In this document: in pieces, positions 8,278 through 14,695 of the stretch
Layout of the letters: each line of letters starts with the position of its first letter
Numbering within the stretch: position 1 is the stretch's first letter
Source of the DNA: ZC4RG30 sp040508085
GTDB lineage: Bacteria; Pseudomonadota; Gammaproteobacteria; Steroidobacterales; Steroidobacteraceae
Length of the DNA stretch: 17,288 nt
NCBI GenBank assembly: GCA_040508085.1
Contig: JBEVNO010000170.1
Location: forward strand, 1 to 17,288
Direction: 5' to 3'
Translations under genes and position numbers: made by a program
Notes under the pieces: generated by a model
What the model was told of the DNA's origin: nothing
Databases searched by the model: none
The model's input: only the letters and a program-made list of their open reading frames with translations

Positions 8278-8297
8278 TCGCGTATGGTAGCGGCTGG
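8278..8297. promoter_or_regulatory. 20-base divergent gap between the rpfE-like and Mth938-domain genes
   Basis: Only 20 bases separate the two divergent ATGs. TATGGT (8283-8288, plus strand) and its complement-side ACCATA/TACCAT are weak -10-like matches roughly 10 bases from each ATG. No clear Shine-Dalgarno precedes either gene. Promoters must therefore lie within the opposing coding sequence, or transcripts are nearly leaderless. Confidence 0.3.
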
Positions 8298-8666
8298 ATG
8301 AAACTCCACGAGCTCCAACAGGCGCGGATGAACCTGGTTGGCCACTACGGCCCCGGCGTCATCGTGGTCAACGGCCGACGCCTTGCCTCGCCCTGCGTCC
8401 TGGCGCCCGGTTTCATGCTGGAAGACTGGATCAGCGACCTGTCCTTGCTGAGCCTCGAGTCGCTGGCGCCTGTCTGGGCGCTGCAGCCTCGCATCCTGCT
8501 GCTGGGTGCAGCGGCGGCGCTGCCGGTAGCCACGGTGAAATTGTTGCGGGCGCCATTGGCGGCACGGCAGGTGGCACTGGAGGCCATGGATCTGGGCGCG
8601 GCCTGCCGCACCTACAACGTGCTGGCACAGGAAGACCGCGCGGTGGTGGCGCTGCTGTTTCCGTGA
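8298..8666 (+). CDS. Mth938/DUF498-domain protein
   Basis: The 122-residue protein fits the Mth938-like (DUF498/DUF598) family in length and pattern: a conserved start region (YGPGVIVVNGRRLASPCVLA), a middle Trp, a hydrophobic ILLLGAAAAL loop, and a C-terminal segment ending CRTYNVLAQEDRAVVALLFP in the style of the family's TYN-x-L-x-x-E-x-R-x-V-x-A motif. A mitochondrial relative, NDUFAF3, helps assemble complex I; the role of bacterial members is not known. The ATG at 8298 is the first Met in frame that matches the family start. The frame remains open upstream, but that part overlaps the divergent rpfE-like gene antisense. No ribosome site is obvious. Family call fairly sure, function unknown. 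Confidence 0.85.
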   Translation: MKLHELQQARMNLVGHYGPGVIVVNGRRLASPCVLAPGFMLEDWISDLSLLSLESLAPVWALQPRILLLGAAAALPVATVKLLRAPLAARQVALEAMDLGAACRTYNVLAQEDRAVVALLFP

Positions 8667-8742
8667 GTGCACCAGGGCTGTAGGACTGTCTACCTGACGA
8701 AATATTCAGGTTCGGAATCATGCAGATGGCGCCGGCTTTGCC

Positions 8743-8748
8743 TAGACT
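8743..8748 (+). promoter_or_regulatory. Possible -10 element upstream of the FKBP lipoprotein gene
   Basis: The 122-base gap between the Mth938-domain gene and the FKBP gene holds TTTGCCTAGACT. TAGACT matches TATAAT at four of six positions and lies about 40 bases before the ATG at 8789. No convincing -35 hexamer is visible at the right distance. A weak GTAG/CTAC stem (8680-8693) lies in the first part of the gap; I see nothing else. Confidence 0.22.
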
Positions 8749-8788
8749 ACCCGCCCAATTACAGCCATTCCCAATCGGGGTTTTCCGC

Positions 8789-9514
8789 ATGCGTCTCCAT
8801 CATGTCCTCGCCCTAGCTGCCACGATCACGCTGACTGCCTGCGCGCAGGCGGCCACACCCACTCCAAAAACCGATGATGAGAAGGCGCTCTATTCGCTGG
8901 GCGTGATCCTGTCCCAGAACGTGAAGAGCTTCGAATTCACCGACAAGGAACTGGAACTGGTGAAGGCGGGCCTCGCCGATGGCGTGCATGACAAGCCGCA
9001 GATCGAGCCGGAAGTGATGGAGACCCTGATCCCGAAGCTGCAGGAACTGCAGACCACGCGGATGGCAGCGGCCACCAAGCGCGAGAAGGACACGGGCGCC
9101 GCCTTCCTCACCAAGGCCGCTGGCGAGAAGGGCGCAACCAAGACCACCACCGGCCTCGTCTACAAGCCTGAAAAGGAAGGTACGGGCGAATCCCCCAAGC
9201 CCACCGATACGGTCAAGGTGCACTACGAAGGCCGCTTCGTCGACGGCAAGGTTTTCGACAGCTCGATCAAGCGCGGCGAGCCGGCCGAATTCACGCTGCA
9301 GGATGTGATCGGTTGCTGGACCGAAGGCGTGCAGATGATGAAGGTGGGTGGCAAGGCGCAGCTGGTGTGCCCGCCGGAGCTGGCCTACGGCGAGGAAGGC
9401 CGTCCGCCGCAGATGCGCGGTGGTGCGACGCTGGTGTTCGACGTGGAATTGCTTGAGATCGTGAAGCCTGATGCCGCTGCAGCTGCTGCCGCACCGCCGG
9501 CACCGGGCCACTGA
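8789..9514 (+). CDS. FKBP-type peptidyl-prolyl isomerase, predicted outer-membrane lipoprotein
   Basis: The 241-residue protein is a FkpA/Mip-like cis-trans prolyl isomerase that should assist folding in the periplasm. It begins with a signal sequence ending in the lipobox LTAC (Cys18); Ala follows at +2, so sorting to the outer membrane is expected. An FKBP-N type helical dimerisation region covers about 27-120, and the FKBP domain about 121-226. FKBP active-site residues are all present: Tyr146, Phe156-Asp157, Phe168, Val173-Ile174, Trp177, Tyr200 and Phe217. An Ala/Pro tail ends the protein. I chose the ATG at 8789, preceded by CGGGG at an 8-base distance, because it begins the signal peptide; the frame upstream is non-family sequence. 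It stands alone and converges on pcm across the following gap. Confidence 0.93.
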   Translation: MRLHHVLALAATITLTACAQAATPTPKTDDEKALYSLGVILSQNVKSFEFTDKELELVKAGLADGVHDKPQIEPEVMETLIPKLQELQTTRMAAATKREKDTGAAFLTKAAGEKGATKTTTGLVYKPEKEGTGESPKPTDTVKVHYEGRFVDGKVFDSSIKRGEPAEFTLQDVIGCWTEGVQMMKVGGKAQLVCPPELAYGEEGRPPQMRGGATLVFDVELLEIVKPDAAAAAAAPPAPGH

Positions 9515-9528
9515 GAAAATCCGAAAGG

Positions 9529-9560
9529 TGCCGCCCGTCGGTCAATCACCGCGGGCGGTA
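9529..9560. terminator. Hairpin after the FKBP gene
   Basis: CCGCCCG (9531-9537) pairs with CGGGCGG (9552-9558) around a 14-base loop, 16 bases after the FKBP stop; one wobble and one A-T pair can extend the stem. There is no T-run on the plus side. On the minus side a TTTC-rich stretch follows, so it could serve transcripts from the pcm direction. Placement between converging genes suggests a termination role, but it is not a classical intrinsic terminator. Confidence 0.35.
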
Positions 9561-9836
9561 TCAAGCTCACCGGAGGAAGGCACGAAATTCAGGAAACCAA
9601 AGATCCAGTTCGACCACTATTCGGAGCTGACAGACTCGAATAATTGGCAAGCGCTTTTTGCTTTTGTTGTATCGACCCGTTTTAGTTGTTTTCCAAACCC
9701 GTCCCCAATCCCCAAGACCTCGTGCCTTCGTCCGGTAAGCCTGTCTCTTAATGGATACATGAGACACCTAATTGCCGCCTCCCGCAAGACCTTGACCGCA
9801 AGGGCCGATCCAGTCTAGGAAATCGAGACGCAGCGT
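9561..9836. other. AT-richer intergenic segment without a recognisable gene
   Basis: Between the FKBP hairpin and the pcm stop the base composition changes: in 9641-9700 I count 24 G/C in 60 bases, far below the surrounding coding DNA. The segment holds a GCAA/TTGC stem followed by TTTTGTTG (9647-9668), the inverted repeat at 9742-9766, and CCTTG-ACCG-CAAGG (9790-9803) just past the pcm end. A 66-codon minus-strand frame with a GTG start (9767-9567) is basic at its N-terminal half and resembles no family I know. The segment may be a relic of a mobile element or a small-RNA locus; neither is shown. Confidence 0.5.
9742..9766. repeat. Inverted repeat TGTCTC-N13-GAGACA
   Basis: TGTCTC (9742-9747) and GAGACA (9761-9766) are perfect 6-base complements. 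Within the 13-base spacer ATG (9751-9753) can also pair with CAT (9758-9760) around GATA, which makes an imperfect stem. It could be a protein-binding site, a transcript hairpin or an element end. It lies inside the AT-richer segment. Confidence 0.4.
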
Positions 9837-10508
9837 TCAGGAGCCGCCGGTTACCCCGGCCAGCAGTGGCACAAAAGCCACCTTTTCCAGCACTTCCTTA
9901 TGTATCCCGTTCTCGCGCCGGGTAATGCGCAGCAACTGCTGCTGGCCATCCGTGCCCACCGGCACGATCAACCTGCCGCCAACCGCCAGCTGCTGCACCA
10001 GTGCTTCCGGCACGGCCAGTGGCGCCGCCGCCACGATGATTCCGTCGAAGGGCGCCTGGGTGGGCCAGCCCTTCATGCCATCCCCGTGCTTGAGTTTGAC
10101 ATTGCGGATCTGCAGGTCCTTCAGGCGCTGCTTGGTCCTGGTAATCAGAGGTTCGACCCGTTCAATGGCGAATACCTTCTCTGCGAATGGCGCCAGCACT
10201 GCGGTCTGGTAGCCGCAGCCGAAGCCCACCTCCAGCACCTTGCCCGGGAGGCCGCCGGACAGCAGGGCCTGGGTCATGCGGGCCACGATGTAAGGCTGCG
10301 AAATGGTCTGGCCGAACCCGATTGGCAAGGCTGTGTCCTCGTAGGCCCGCGAGGCCAGCGCCTCGTCCACGAAGATATGCCGCGGCAGGCTGCGGATGCG
10401 CTCCAGCACGCGCACATCATGGATGCCCTGCTCCCGCAGGCGCTGCACCAGCCGGTCGCGCGTGCGCGCTGACGTCATGCCGATCCCGACGTGTGCACGG
10501 ATGCTCAT
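9837..10508 (-). CDS. pcm: Protein-L-isoaspartate O-methyltransferase
   Basis: Pcm uses S-adenosylmethionine to methylate isoaspartyl residues in aged proteins and so starts their repair in the cytoplasm. The 223-residue product has the family segment GQTISQPYIVARM (66-78) and the AdoMet-binding motif I VLEVGFGCGYQTA (91-103). Motif I is unusual: the common form is GTGSG, here GFGCG. The ATG at 10508 is 7 bases after the surE stop. Met11 (10478), preceded by GGGA, is an alternative matching the E. coli start. I keep the longer form because VGIGMTS resembles the N-terminal extension I recall in Xanthomonas Pcm. The gene follows surE, the usual order in gammaproteobacteria; nlpD and rpoS, often next, are absent. 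Confidence 0.95.
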   Translation of the reverse strand: MSIRAHVGIGMTSARTRDRLVQRLREQGIHDVRVLERIRSLPRHIFVDEALASRAYEDTALPIGFGQTISQPYIVARMTQALLSGGLPGKVLEVGFGCGYQTAVLAPFAEKVFAIERVEPLITRTKQRLKDLQIRNVKLKHGDGMKGWPTQAPFDGIIVAAAPLAVPEALVQQLAVGGRLIVPVGTDGQQQLLRITRRENGIHKEVLEKVAFVPLLAGVTGGS

Positions 10509-10515
10509 GGCAGGG

Positions 10516-11274
10516 TCACGCGAGCGGCTTCAGCCAGTCGGTCAGGGTAGGCAGGGTGGCGTGGCGTGTGAGGTCGATCTGCAGCGGGGTCACGGAGACA
10601 TAACGCTGCGCAATGGCGTGGAAATCTGTGCCCTCGCCCGCATCCTGGCCGGCACCGGGAGGCCCGATCCAGAACAGGCGCCGGCCCTTCGGATCCTCCA
10701 CCGGAATGATGGGCTTGGAGCGATGCCGCCCACCCAGCCGCGTGGCGCGGATGCCGCGCAACTGCTCGTACGGCACATCAGGGACGTTGACATTCAGCGT
10801 CAGCCCGCGCTCCAGCGGTTGCTCGATGAGCCGGCTGATCAGCGTGTGGGCAACGCGCGCGGCCGTATCGAAATGACGCCCGCTGTCCGGCTCCATGCAC
10901 AGGGAGAAGGCAACGGCAGGCTTGCCCAGGAAGCGGCCTTCGATGGCCGCGGCCACGGTCCCGGAATACAGGGTGTCATCGCCCAGGTTGGCGCCGTCGT
11001 TGATGCCGCTGCACACCAGGTCGAAGTCCTGCTCGAAATAGCCGGAGACGGCGATGTGTACGCAGTCGGTGGGAGTGCCGCCAGCCACATAGTGCACGCC
11101 GGGTTCGCTCTGGAACACGCGCAGCGGCACATCCAGGGTCAGGGAATTGCTGGCGCCGCTGCGGTTGCGGTCCGGCGCCATGACCGTCGTACTGGCGAGT
11201 TGTCCGAGGGCCGAATTGAGGTGACGGATCCCTTCGGCGAGATAACCATCATCGTTACTGACCAGTATGTGCAT
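10516..11274 (-). CDS. surE: 5'/3'-nucleotidase SurE
   Basis: SurE is a metal-dependent nucleotidase and exopolyphosphatase linked to stationary-phase survival. The 252-residue product (253 in E. coli) begins MHILVSNDDGYLAEGI. Metal-binding residues are visible: Asp8, Asp9, Ser39 (DRNRSGAS) and Asn92 (CSGINDGANLG), with GGTPTDCV (65-72) and YSGTV (103-107). I chose the ATG at 11274 because it starts the conserved N-terminus; the frame is open far upstream, but that stretch is antisense to the Smr gene. No Shine-Dalgarno is clear, and an AT-rich TAGTATATT lies about 10-20 bases before the ATG, so the transcript leader may be very short. pcm follows after 7 bases. Confidence 0.97.
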   Translation of the reverse strand: MHILVSNDDGYLAEGIRHLNSALGQLASTTVMAPDRNRSGASNSLTLDVPLRVFQSEPGVHYVAGGTPTDCVHIAVSGYFEQDFDLVCSGINDGANLGDDTLYSGTVAAAIEGRFLGKPAVAFSLCMEPDSGRHFDTAARVAHTLISRLIEQPLERGLTLNVNVPDVPYEQLRGIRATRLGGRHRSKPIIPVEDPKGRRLFWIGPPGAGQDAGEGTDFHAIAQRYVSVTPLQIDLTRHATLPTLTDWLKPLA

Positions 11275-11323
11275 CGAGGACGGGAAATATACTAAATGCA
11301 CGGCAACCAATGGCAGGGAAACG
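11275..11323. promoter_or_regulatory. Divergent surE/smr promoter region
   Basis: These 49 bases separate the divergent starts. TATACT (11288-11293, plus) matches TATAAT at five of six positions for the smr side, and TAGTAT (11294-11289, minus) at four of six for surE; they overlap in one AT-rich patch, so the two directions may compete. No good -35 is seen on either side. AGGGA (11315-11319) is a clear ribosome site for smr. Confidence 0.4.
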
Positions 11324-11866
11324 ATGGACGAGGAGGAACGGACGCTGTTTCGCCACGCCATGCGCGGCGTGAGGCGCCTGGACGCCAGCACCCCTCGGCC
11401 CGCAATGCCACGGCGGCTGCCGCCCAGCGCCCGCTTTGCGCGGGCCGAGCATCGGGCCGTGCTGCAGGAAAGCCTCGGGCTCCGCTCGCCGCTGTCCGCC
11501 GTGGAGGAAACCGGCGATGCGCTGCTGTTCCGCCGCCCGCTGATTTCCGAAGCCGTGTTCCGCCGTCTGCGCAGCGGACATTTCCGTGTCGATGGCGAGA
11601 TCGACCTGCACGGGCTCACCGCAGCCAATGTGGAGCCGGCGTTGCGCGATTTCCTCGGTGAAGCACTGCGGCAGCGCGCACGTGTGGTGCGCGTGATCCA
11701 CGGCAAGGGGCTGCGTTCGGGCAACCGCGGGCCCGTGCTCAAACTGGTTGCGAGCAGCTACCTGTGCAGGCTCGACAACGTGCTGGCCTTCGCCAGTGCC
11801 CGCGAGGTCGATGGCGGCTCGGGGGCCATCCTGGTGCTGTTGCAGTTGAAGGGTGGCGCACGCTAG
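11324..11866 (+). CDS. Smr-domain protein (putative endonuclease)
   Basis: The 180-residue protein has a C-terminal Smr domain (about 90-175) with the hallmark motifs IDLHGLT (93-99) and VIHGKGLRS (124-132). Smr domains are nucleases related to the MutS2 C-terminus; E. coli SmrB cleaves mRNA at collided ribosomes. The N-terminal 90 residues, Arg/Pro-rich with LFRRPLIS before the domain, match the layout of stand-alone proteobacterial Smr proteins. Which activity this one has cannot be told from sequence. I chose the ATG at 11324 because AGGGA lies 4-5 bases upstream; an upstream in-frame start at 11267 would overlap surE and lacks a ribosome site. The TAG stop shares a CTAG palindrome with the stop of the converging ispDF. 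Confidence 0.9.
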   Translation: MDEEERTLFRHAMRGVRRLDASTPRPAMPRRLPPSARFARAEHRAVLQESLGLRSPLSAVEETGDALLFRRPLISEAVFRRLRSGHFRVDGEIDLHGLTAANVEPALRDFLGEALRQRARVVRVIHGKGLRSGNRGPVLKLVASSYLCRLDNVLAFASAREVDGGSGAILVLLQLKGGAR

Positions 11867-13026
11867 CGCGCGATCAGCACCACGGCCTGTGCGGCCAGGC
11901 CTTCGGTCCGGCCGATAAAACCCAATTTCTCCGTAGTGGTGGCTTTCAGATTCACCAGCGAAGCGTCCACCCCCAGCGCCGCGGCTACGGCTGCGCGGAT
12001 GGCATCGCGGTACTTCGCTATGCGCGGCCCCTCGGCCAGCAGCGTCAGATCCGCATTGACCACCTGCCAGCCATCCGCGGCCAGCAGTGCCACGGCGTGG
12101 CGCACGAAACGGGTGCTGTCCGCGCCGCGCCACCGGGGATCCGAATCGGGAAAGTGCTGCCCGATGTCGCCCAGGCCAGCGGCGCCCAGCAACGCGTCGG
12201 TAAGCGCATGCAGCAGCACATCGCCGTCCGAGTGCGCCACCACACCCTGGCTCCAGGGGACGCTGACACCGCCCAGCATCACCGCATCTCCCGGGCCGAA
12301 GGCGTGCACATCAAAACCACTGCCGGTCCGGTATCCCATGCCCTGCGCTCCCTGACACCGCACAGCCGCCGCGACCTGCAGGTCGGCTGGGGTGGTTACC
12401 TTGATGTTGGAGGCGGCGCCCTCTACCAGGCGCGGCGCGAGGCCCAGCCATTCGATCGCCTGGGCCTCATCAGTGGGCTCACGCCCGTCGCTCTCGGCCT
12501 GGCGCAGCGCCCGACGCAACAACCCCAGCCGGAACATCTGCGGCGTCAGCGCGCGCCACAGGCCGGCACGTGGCGGGGTCTCGCTCACGCGCCCGGTGGC
12601 GTCGCCGCGCTTGAGCGTATCTGCCACCGGCGTTGCCAGCAGGCCACCCACCGCGTCAGCTGACAGTTCCTGCAGCAGCCGGTCGATATCAGCACGCGGC
12701 ACGCAGGGCCGCGCCGCGTCGTGCACCAGCACCCAGGCGTCGTCGCCTGCCTCCACCGCCTGCAGCGCGTGGCGCACCGAATCGCAACGGCGGCGGCCGC
12801 CGGCCACACGGCGCAGGCGCATCTCGGCTGCAACGGGGAGGGAATCGAACAGTGTGTCCGCCGGGTCCAGTGCCACCACAATGCCGCGACAGCGGGAATC
12901 ACCCAGGAATGGCGCCAGCGCCAGCTCGATCAGCCGGCGGCCCGCCAGTTGCTGGTACTGCTTGGGTGCGCTCGCACCGAAGCGGCGGCCGGCACCCGCT
13001 GCCGGCATGACCAGCCAGTACTCCAC
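11863..13026 (-). CDS. ispDF: Fused IspD-IspF, two enzymes of the MEP isoprenoid pathway
   Basis: The 387-residue protein joins MEP cytidylyltransferase (IspD, about 1-222) to MECDP synthase (IspF, about 230-387), the steps before and after IspE. IspD shows PAAGAGRRFG (8-17), PKQYQ (21-25) and VHDAARPCV (101-109). IspF shows the zinc ligands Asp239, His241 (FDVHAF) and His273 (HSDGDVLLHALTDALL), at a constant offset of 231 from E. coli IspF, plus KATTTEKLGF (361-370). The start is GTG at 13026, with GGGAA about 8 bases upstream and 16 bases after ftsB. The linker is only a few residues. Met230 has its own AGGGAG ribosome site, so free IspF may also be made. Separate ispD and ispF genes are usual in gammaproteobacteria. 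Confidence 0.96.
   Translation of the reverse strand: MEYWLVMPAAGAGRRFGASAPKQYQQLAGRRLIELALAPFLGDSRCRGIVVALDPADTLFDSLPVAAEMRLRRVAGGRRRCDSVRHALQAVEAGDDAWVLVHDAARPCVPRADIDRLLQELSADAVGGLLATPVADTLKRGDATGRVSETPPRAGLWRALTPQMFRLGLLRRALRQAESDGREPTDEAQAIEWLGLAPRLVEGAASNIKVTTPADLQVAAAVRCQGAQGMGYRTGSGFDVHAFGPGDAVMLGGVSVPWSQGVVAHSDGDVLLHALTDALLGAAGLGDIGQHFPDSDPRWRGADSTRFVRHAVALLAADGWQVVNADLTLLAEGPRIAKYRDAIRAAVAAALGVDASLVNLKATTTEKLGFIGRTEGLAAQAVVLIAR
12337..12353 (-). promoter_or_regulatory. Internal ribosome site and ATG at the ispD/ispF junction
   Basis: Within ispDF, AGGGAG (12353-12348, minus) lies 8 bases before an in-frame ATG (12339-12337) that is exactly where a free IspF would begin (MGYRTGSGFDVH). 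It looks like the old ispF start retained after the upstream stop was lost, and may still allow separate IspF synthesis. Confidence 0.5.
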
Positions 13027-13042
13027 CCGTGGCTTCCCGGGG

Positions 13043-13378
13043 TCAGCGTGCCGCGGCCTGCAGCGCCGCAGGTGGCGCCGCGGGAACGGTATCGTGCGCG
13101 TGGATCGCGGGCGGCACGACCTGGTAATACGTCTCGTTCGCTGTGATCAGGCCGAGTTCGGAGCGGGCGCGCTCCTCCACGGCCTCGAAGCCCTGCTTGA
13201 GGTTGCGGACCTCGGCAGCCAGCTGCTGGTTGCGCTCTGTCAGCTGCTGGTTGGTGGCCGCCTGCTCCGCCACTGCGCGACGCAGCTGCAGCACTTCCCG
13301 CGCACCATCGCGGGAAACCCAGATGCGCGCCTGCAGCAACAACACCAGCACGGCCAGCACGGCGATGAACCACTTCAT
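13043..13378 (-). CDS. ftsB: Cell division protein FtsB
   Basis: FtsB is a small bitopic inner-membrane protein that joins FtsL and FtsQ in the divisome and helps activate septal peptidoglycan synthesis. The 111-residue product has a single N-terminal transmembrane helix (about 3-19, FIAVLAVLVLLLQ), a coiled coil of heptad-like Leu/Gln-rich repeats (about 28-65), and the family's conserved turn ARSELGLITANETYYQVV (71-88). The last 20 residues are Ala/Pro-rich and appear disordered. It lies 18 bases after eno and 16 before ispDF, the standard gammaproteobacterial order. No strong ribosome site is visible before the ATG. Confidence 0.96.
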   Translation of the reverse strand: MKWFIAVLAVLVLLLQARIWVSRDGAREVLQLRRAVAEQAATNQQLTERNQQLAAEVRNLKQGFEAVEERARSELGLITANETYYQVVPPAIHAHDTVPAAPPAALQAAAR

Positions 13379-13396
13379 GGGCGCGAGAGTACGTGG

Positions 13397-14695
13397 CTAC
13401 AGCTGGAAAGGAAATGCCTCGCGCCCGGCATAGCCCACCTTGCCGCCCAGCAGCCCTTCGATGCGCAGCAGCTGGTTGTACTTGGCCATGCGGTCCGAGC
13501 GCGACATGGAGCCGGTCTTGATCTGCGTCGAAGCCGTGGCAACCGCGATGTCCGCAATGGTGTTGTCCTCGGTCTCGCCCGAGCGGTGCGACACCACGGA
13601 TGCATAGCGCGCGGACTCCGCCAGCTCGATGGCCGCAATGGTCTCGGACAGCGTGCCGATCTGGTTCACCTTGATCAGGATGGCATTGGCGATGTGCTTG
13701 TCGATGCCCTCTTTCAGGATCCGGGTGTTGGTGACGAACAGGTCATCGCCGACCAGCTGTACTTTCTTGCCCAGCTTTTCGGTAAGCAGCTTCCAGCCAG
13801 TCCAGTCGCCCTCGCTCATGCCGTCCTCGACGGTGATGATGGGATAGCGCGAGACCAGGTCGGCGAGGTAATCCACGAAGCCGGCGGAATCAAAGCTGCG
13901 GCCCTCGCCTTCGAGCTCGTATTTGCCGTTCTTGTAGAACTCGCTGGAAGCCACGTCCAGGCCCAGGTAGATATCCTTGCCGAGCTTGTAGCCAGCCTTG
14001 TCCACGGCCTGCTCGATGATGGCCAGCGCTTCCTCGTTGGACCCGAGATTGGGCGCGAAGCCGCCCTCATCGCCCACCGACGTCGCGAGGTTCTTGTCGT
14101 GCAGGATCTTCTTCAGTGTGTGGAAGATCTCGGCGCCATAGCGCAGCGCCTCGGACAGGCTGGGCGCCCCCACCGGCAGGATCATGAACTCCTGCACGTC
14201 GAGTGAGTTGTCCGCGTGCGCACCGCCGTTGATGATGTTCATCATCGGCACGGGCATCTGCGGCTCGCGGTTCTTCTTGGTGCCCAGCGTGGCCAGATGC
14301 CGGAACAGAGGCAGTTTCGTCTCCACGGCCGCAGCCTGTGCCACCGCCAGCGACACGGCCAGCAGCGCATTGGCGCCGAGATTGCCCTTGTTGTCGGTGC
14401 CGTCGAGGTCGATCATCTTCTGGTCGATGGCAGACTGGTCGCGCGGATCCATGCCGGTGATGGCGCCCTTCAGCGCGCCATTCACATTGGCTACGGCCTT
14501 CAGCACGCCCTTGCCGAGATAACGCTGTTTGTCGCCATCGCGCAGTTCCACGGCCTCGCGGGTGCCGGTGGAGGCGCCAGATGGCACAGCCGCACGGCCC
14601 ACCACGCCCGAGTCCAGGCGTACATCCGCCTCGACCGTGGGGTTGCCGCGCGAATCGATGATTTCACGTCCCAGGACATCGACGATACGGGTCAT
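13397..14695 (-). CDS. eno: Enolase
   Basis: Enolase interconverts 2-phosphoglycerate and phosphoenolpyruvate in glycolysis and, in many bacteria, is part of the RNA degradosome. The 432-residue product has the same length as E. coli enolase. The catalytic pair Glu210 and Lys342, Glu169, and the magnesium ligands Asp247, Glu290 and Asp317 are present, as is the signature SHRSGETED (369-377). The ATG at 14695 overlaps the kdsA stop as ATGA, and GAGGAAG sits about 8 bases upstream inside kdsA. The frame stays open beyond this ATG, but that region is kdsA in another frame. Enolase supplies PEP, a substrate of the adjacent KdsA. Confidence 0.98.
   Translation of the reverse strand: MTRIVDVLGREIIDSRGNPTVEADVRLDSGVVGRAAVPSGASTGTREAVELRDGDKQRYLGKGVLKAVANVNGALKGAITGMDPRDQSAIDQKMIDLDGTDNKGNLGANALLAVSLAVAQAAAVETKLPLFRHLATLGTKKNREPQMPVPMMNIINGGAHADNSLDVQEFMILPVGAPSLSEALRYGAEIFHTLKKILHDKNLATSVGDEGGFAPNLGSNEEALAIIEQAVDKAGYKLGKDIYLGLDVASSEFYKNGKYELEGEGRSFDSAGFVDYLADLVSRYPIITVEDGMSEGDWTGWKLLTEKLGKKVQLVGDDLFVTNTRILKEGIDKHIANAILIKVNQIGTLSETIAAIELAESARYASVVSHRSGETEDNTIADIAVATASTQIKTGSMSRSDRMAKYNQLLRIEGLLGGKVGYAGREAFPFQL

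Noticed and set aside
9567..9767. Minus-strand 66-codon frame with GTG start
   Set aside because: It has no ribosome site, no family resemblance and sits in an AT-richer gap; kept only as part of the intergenic description.
11275..11742. N-terminal extension of the surE frame
   Set aside because: It is antisense to smr, and the conserved SurE N-terminus MHILVSNDDG begins at 11274.
12392..14206. Plus-strand open frame of 604 codons
   Set aside because: It runs antisense across ispDF, ftsB and eno, all of which have clear catalytic motifs; it has no ribosome site or recognisable domain.
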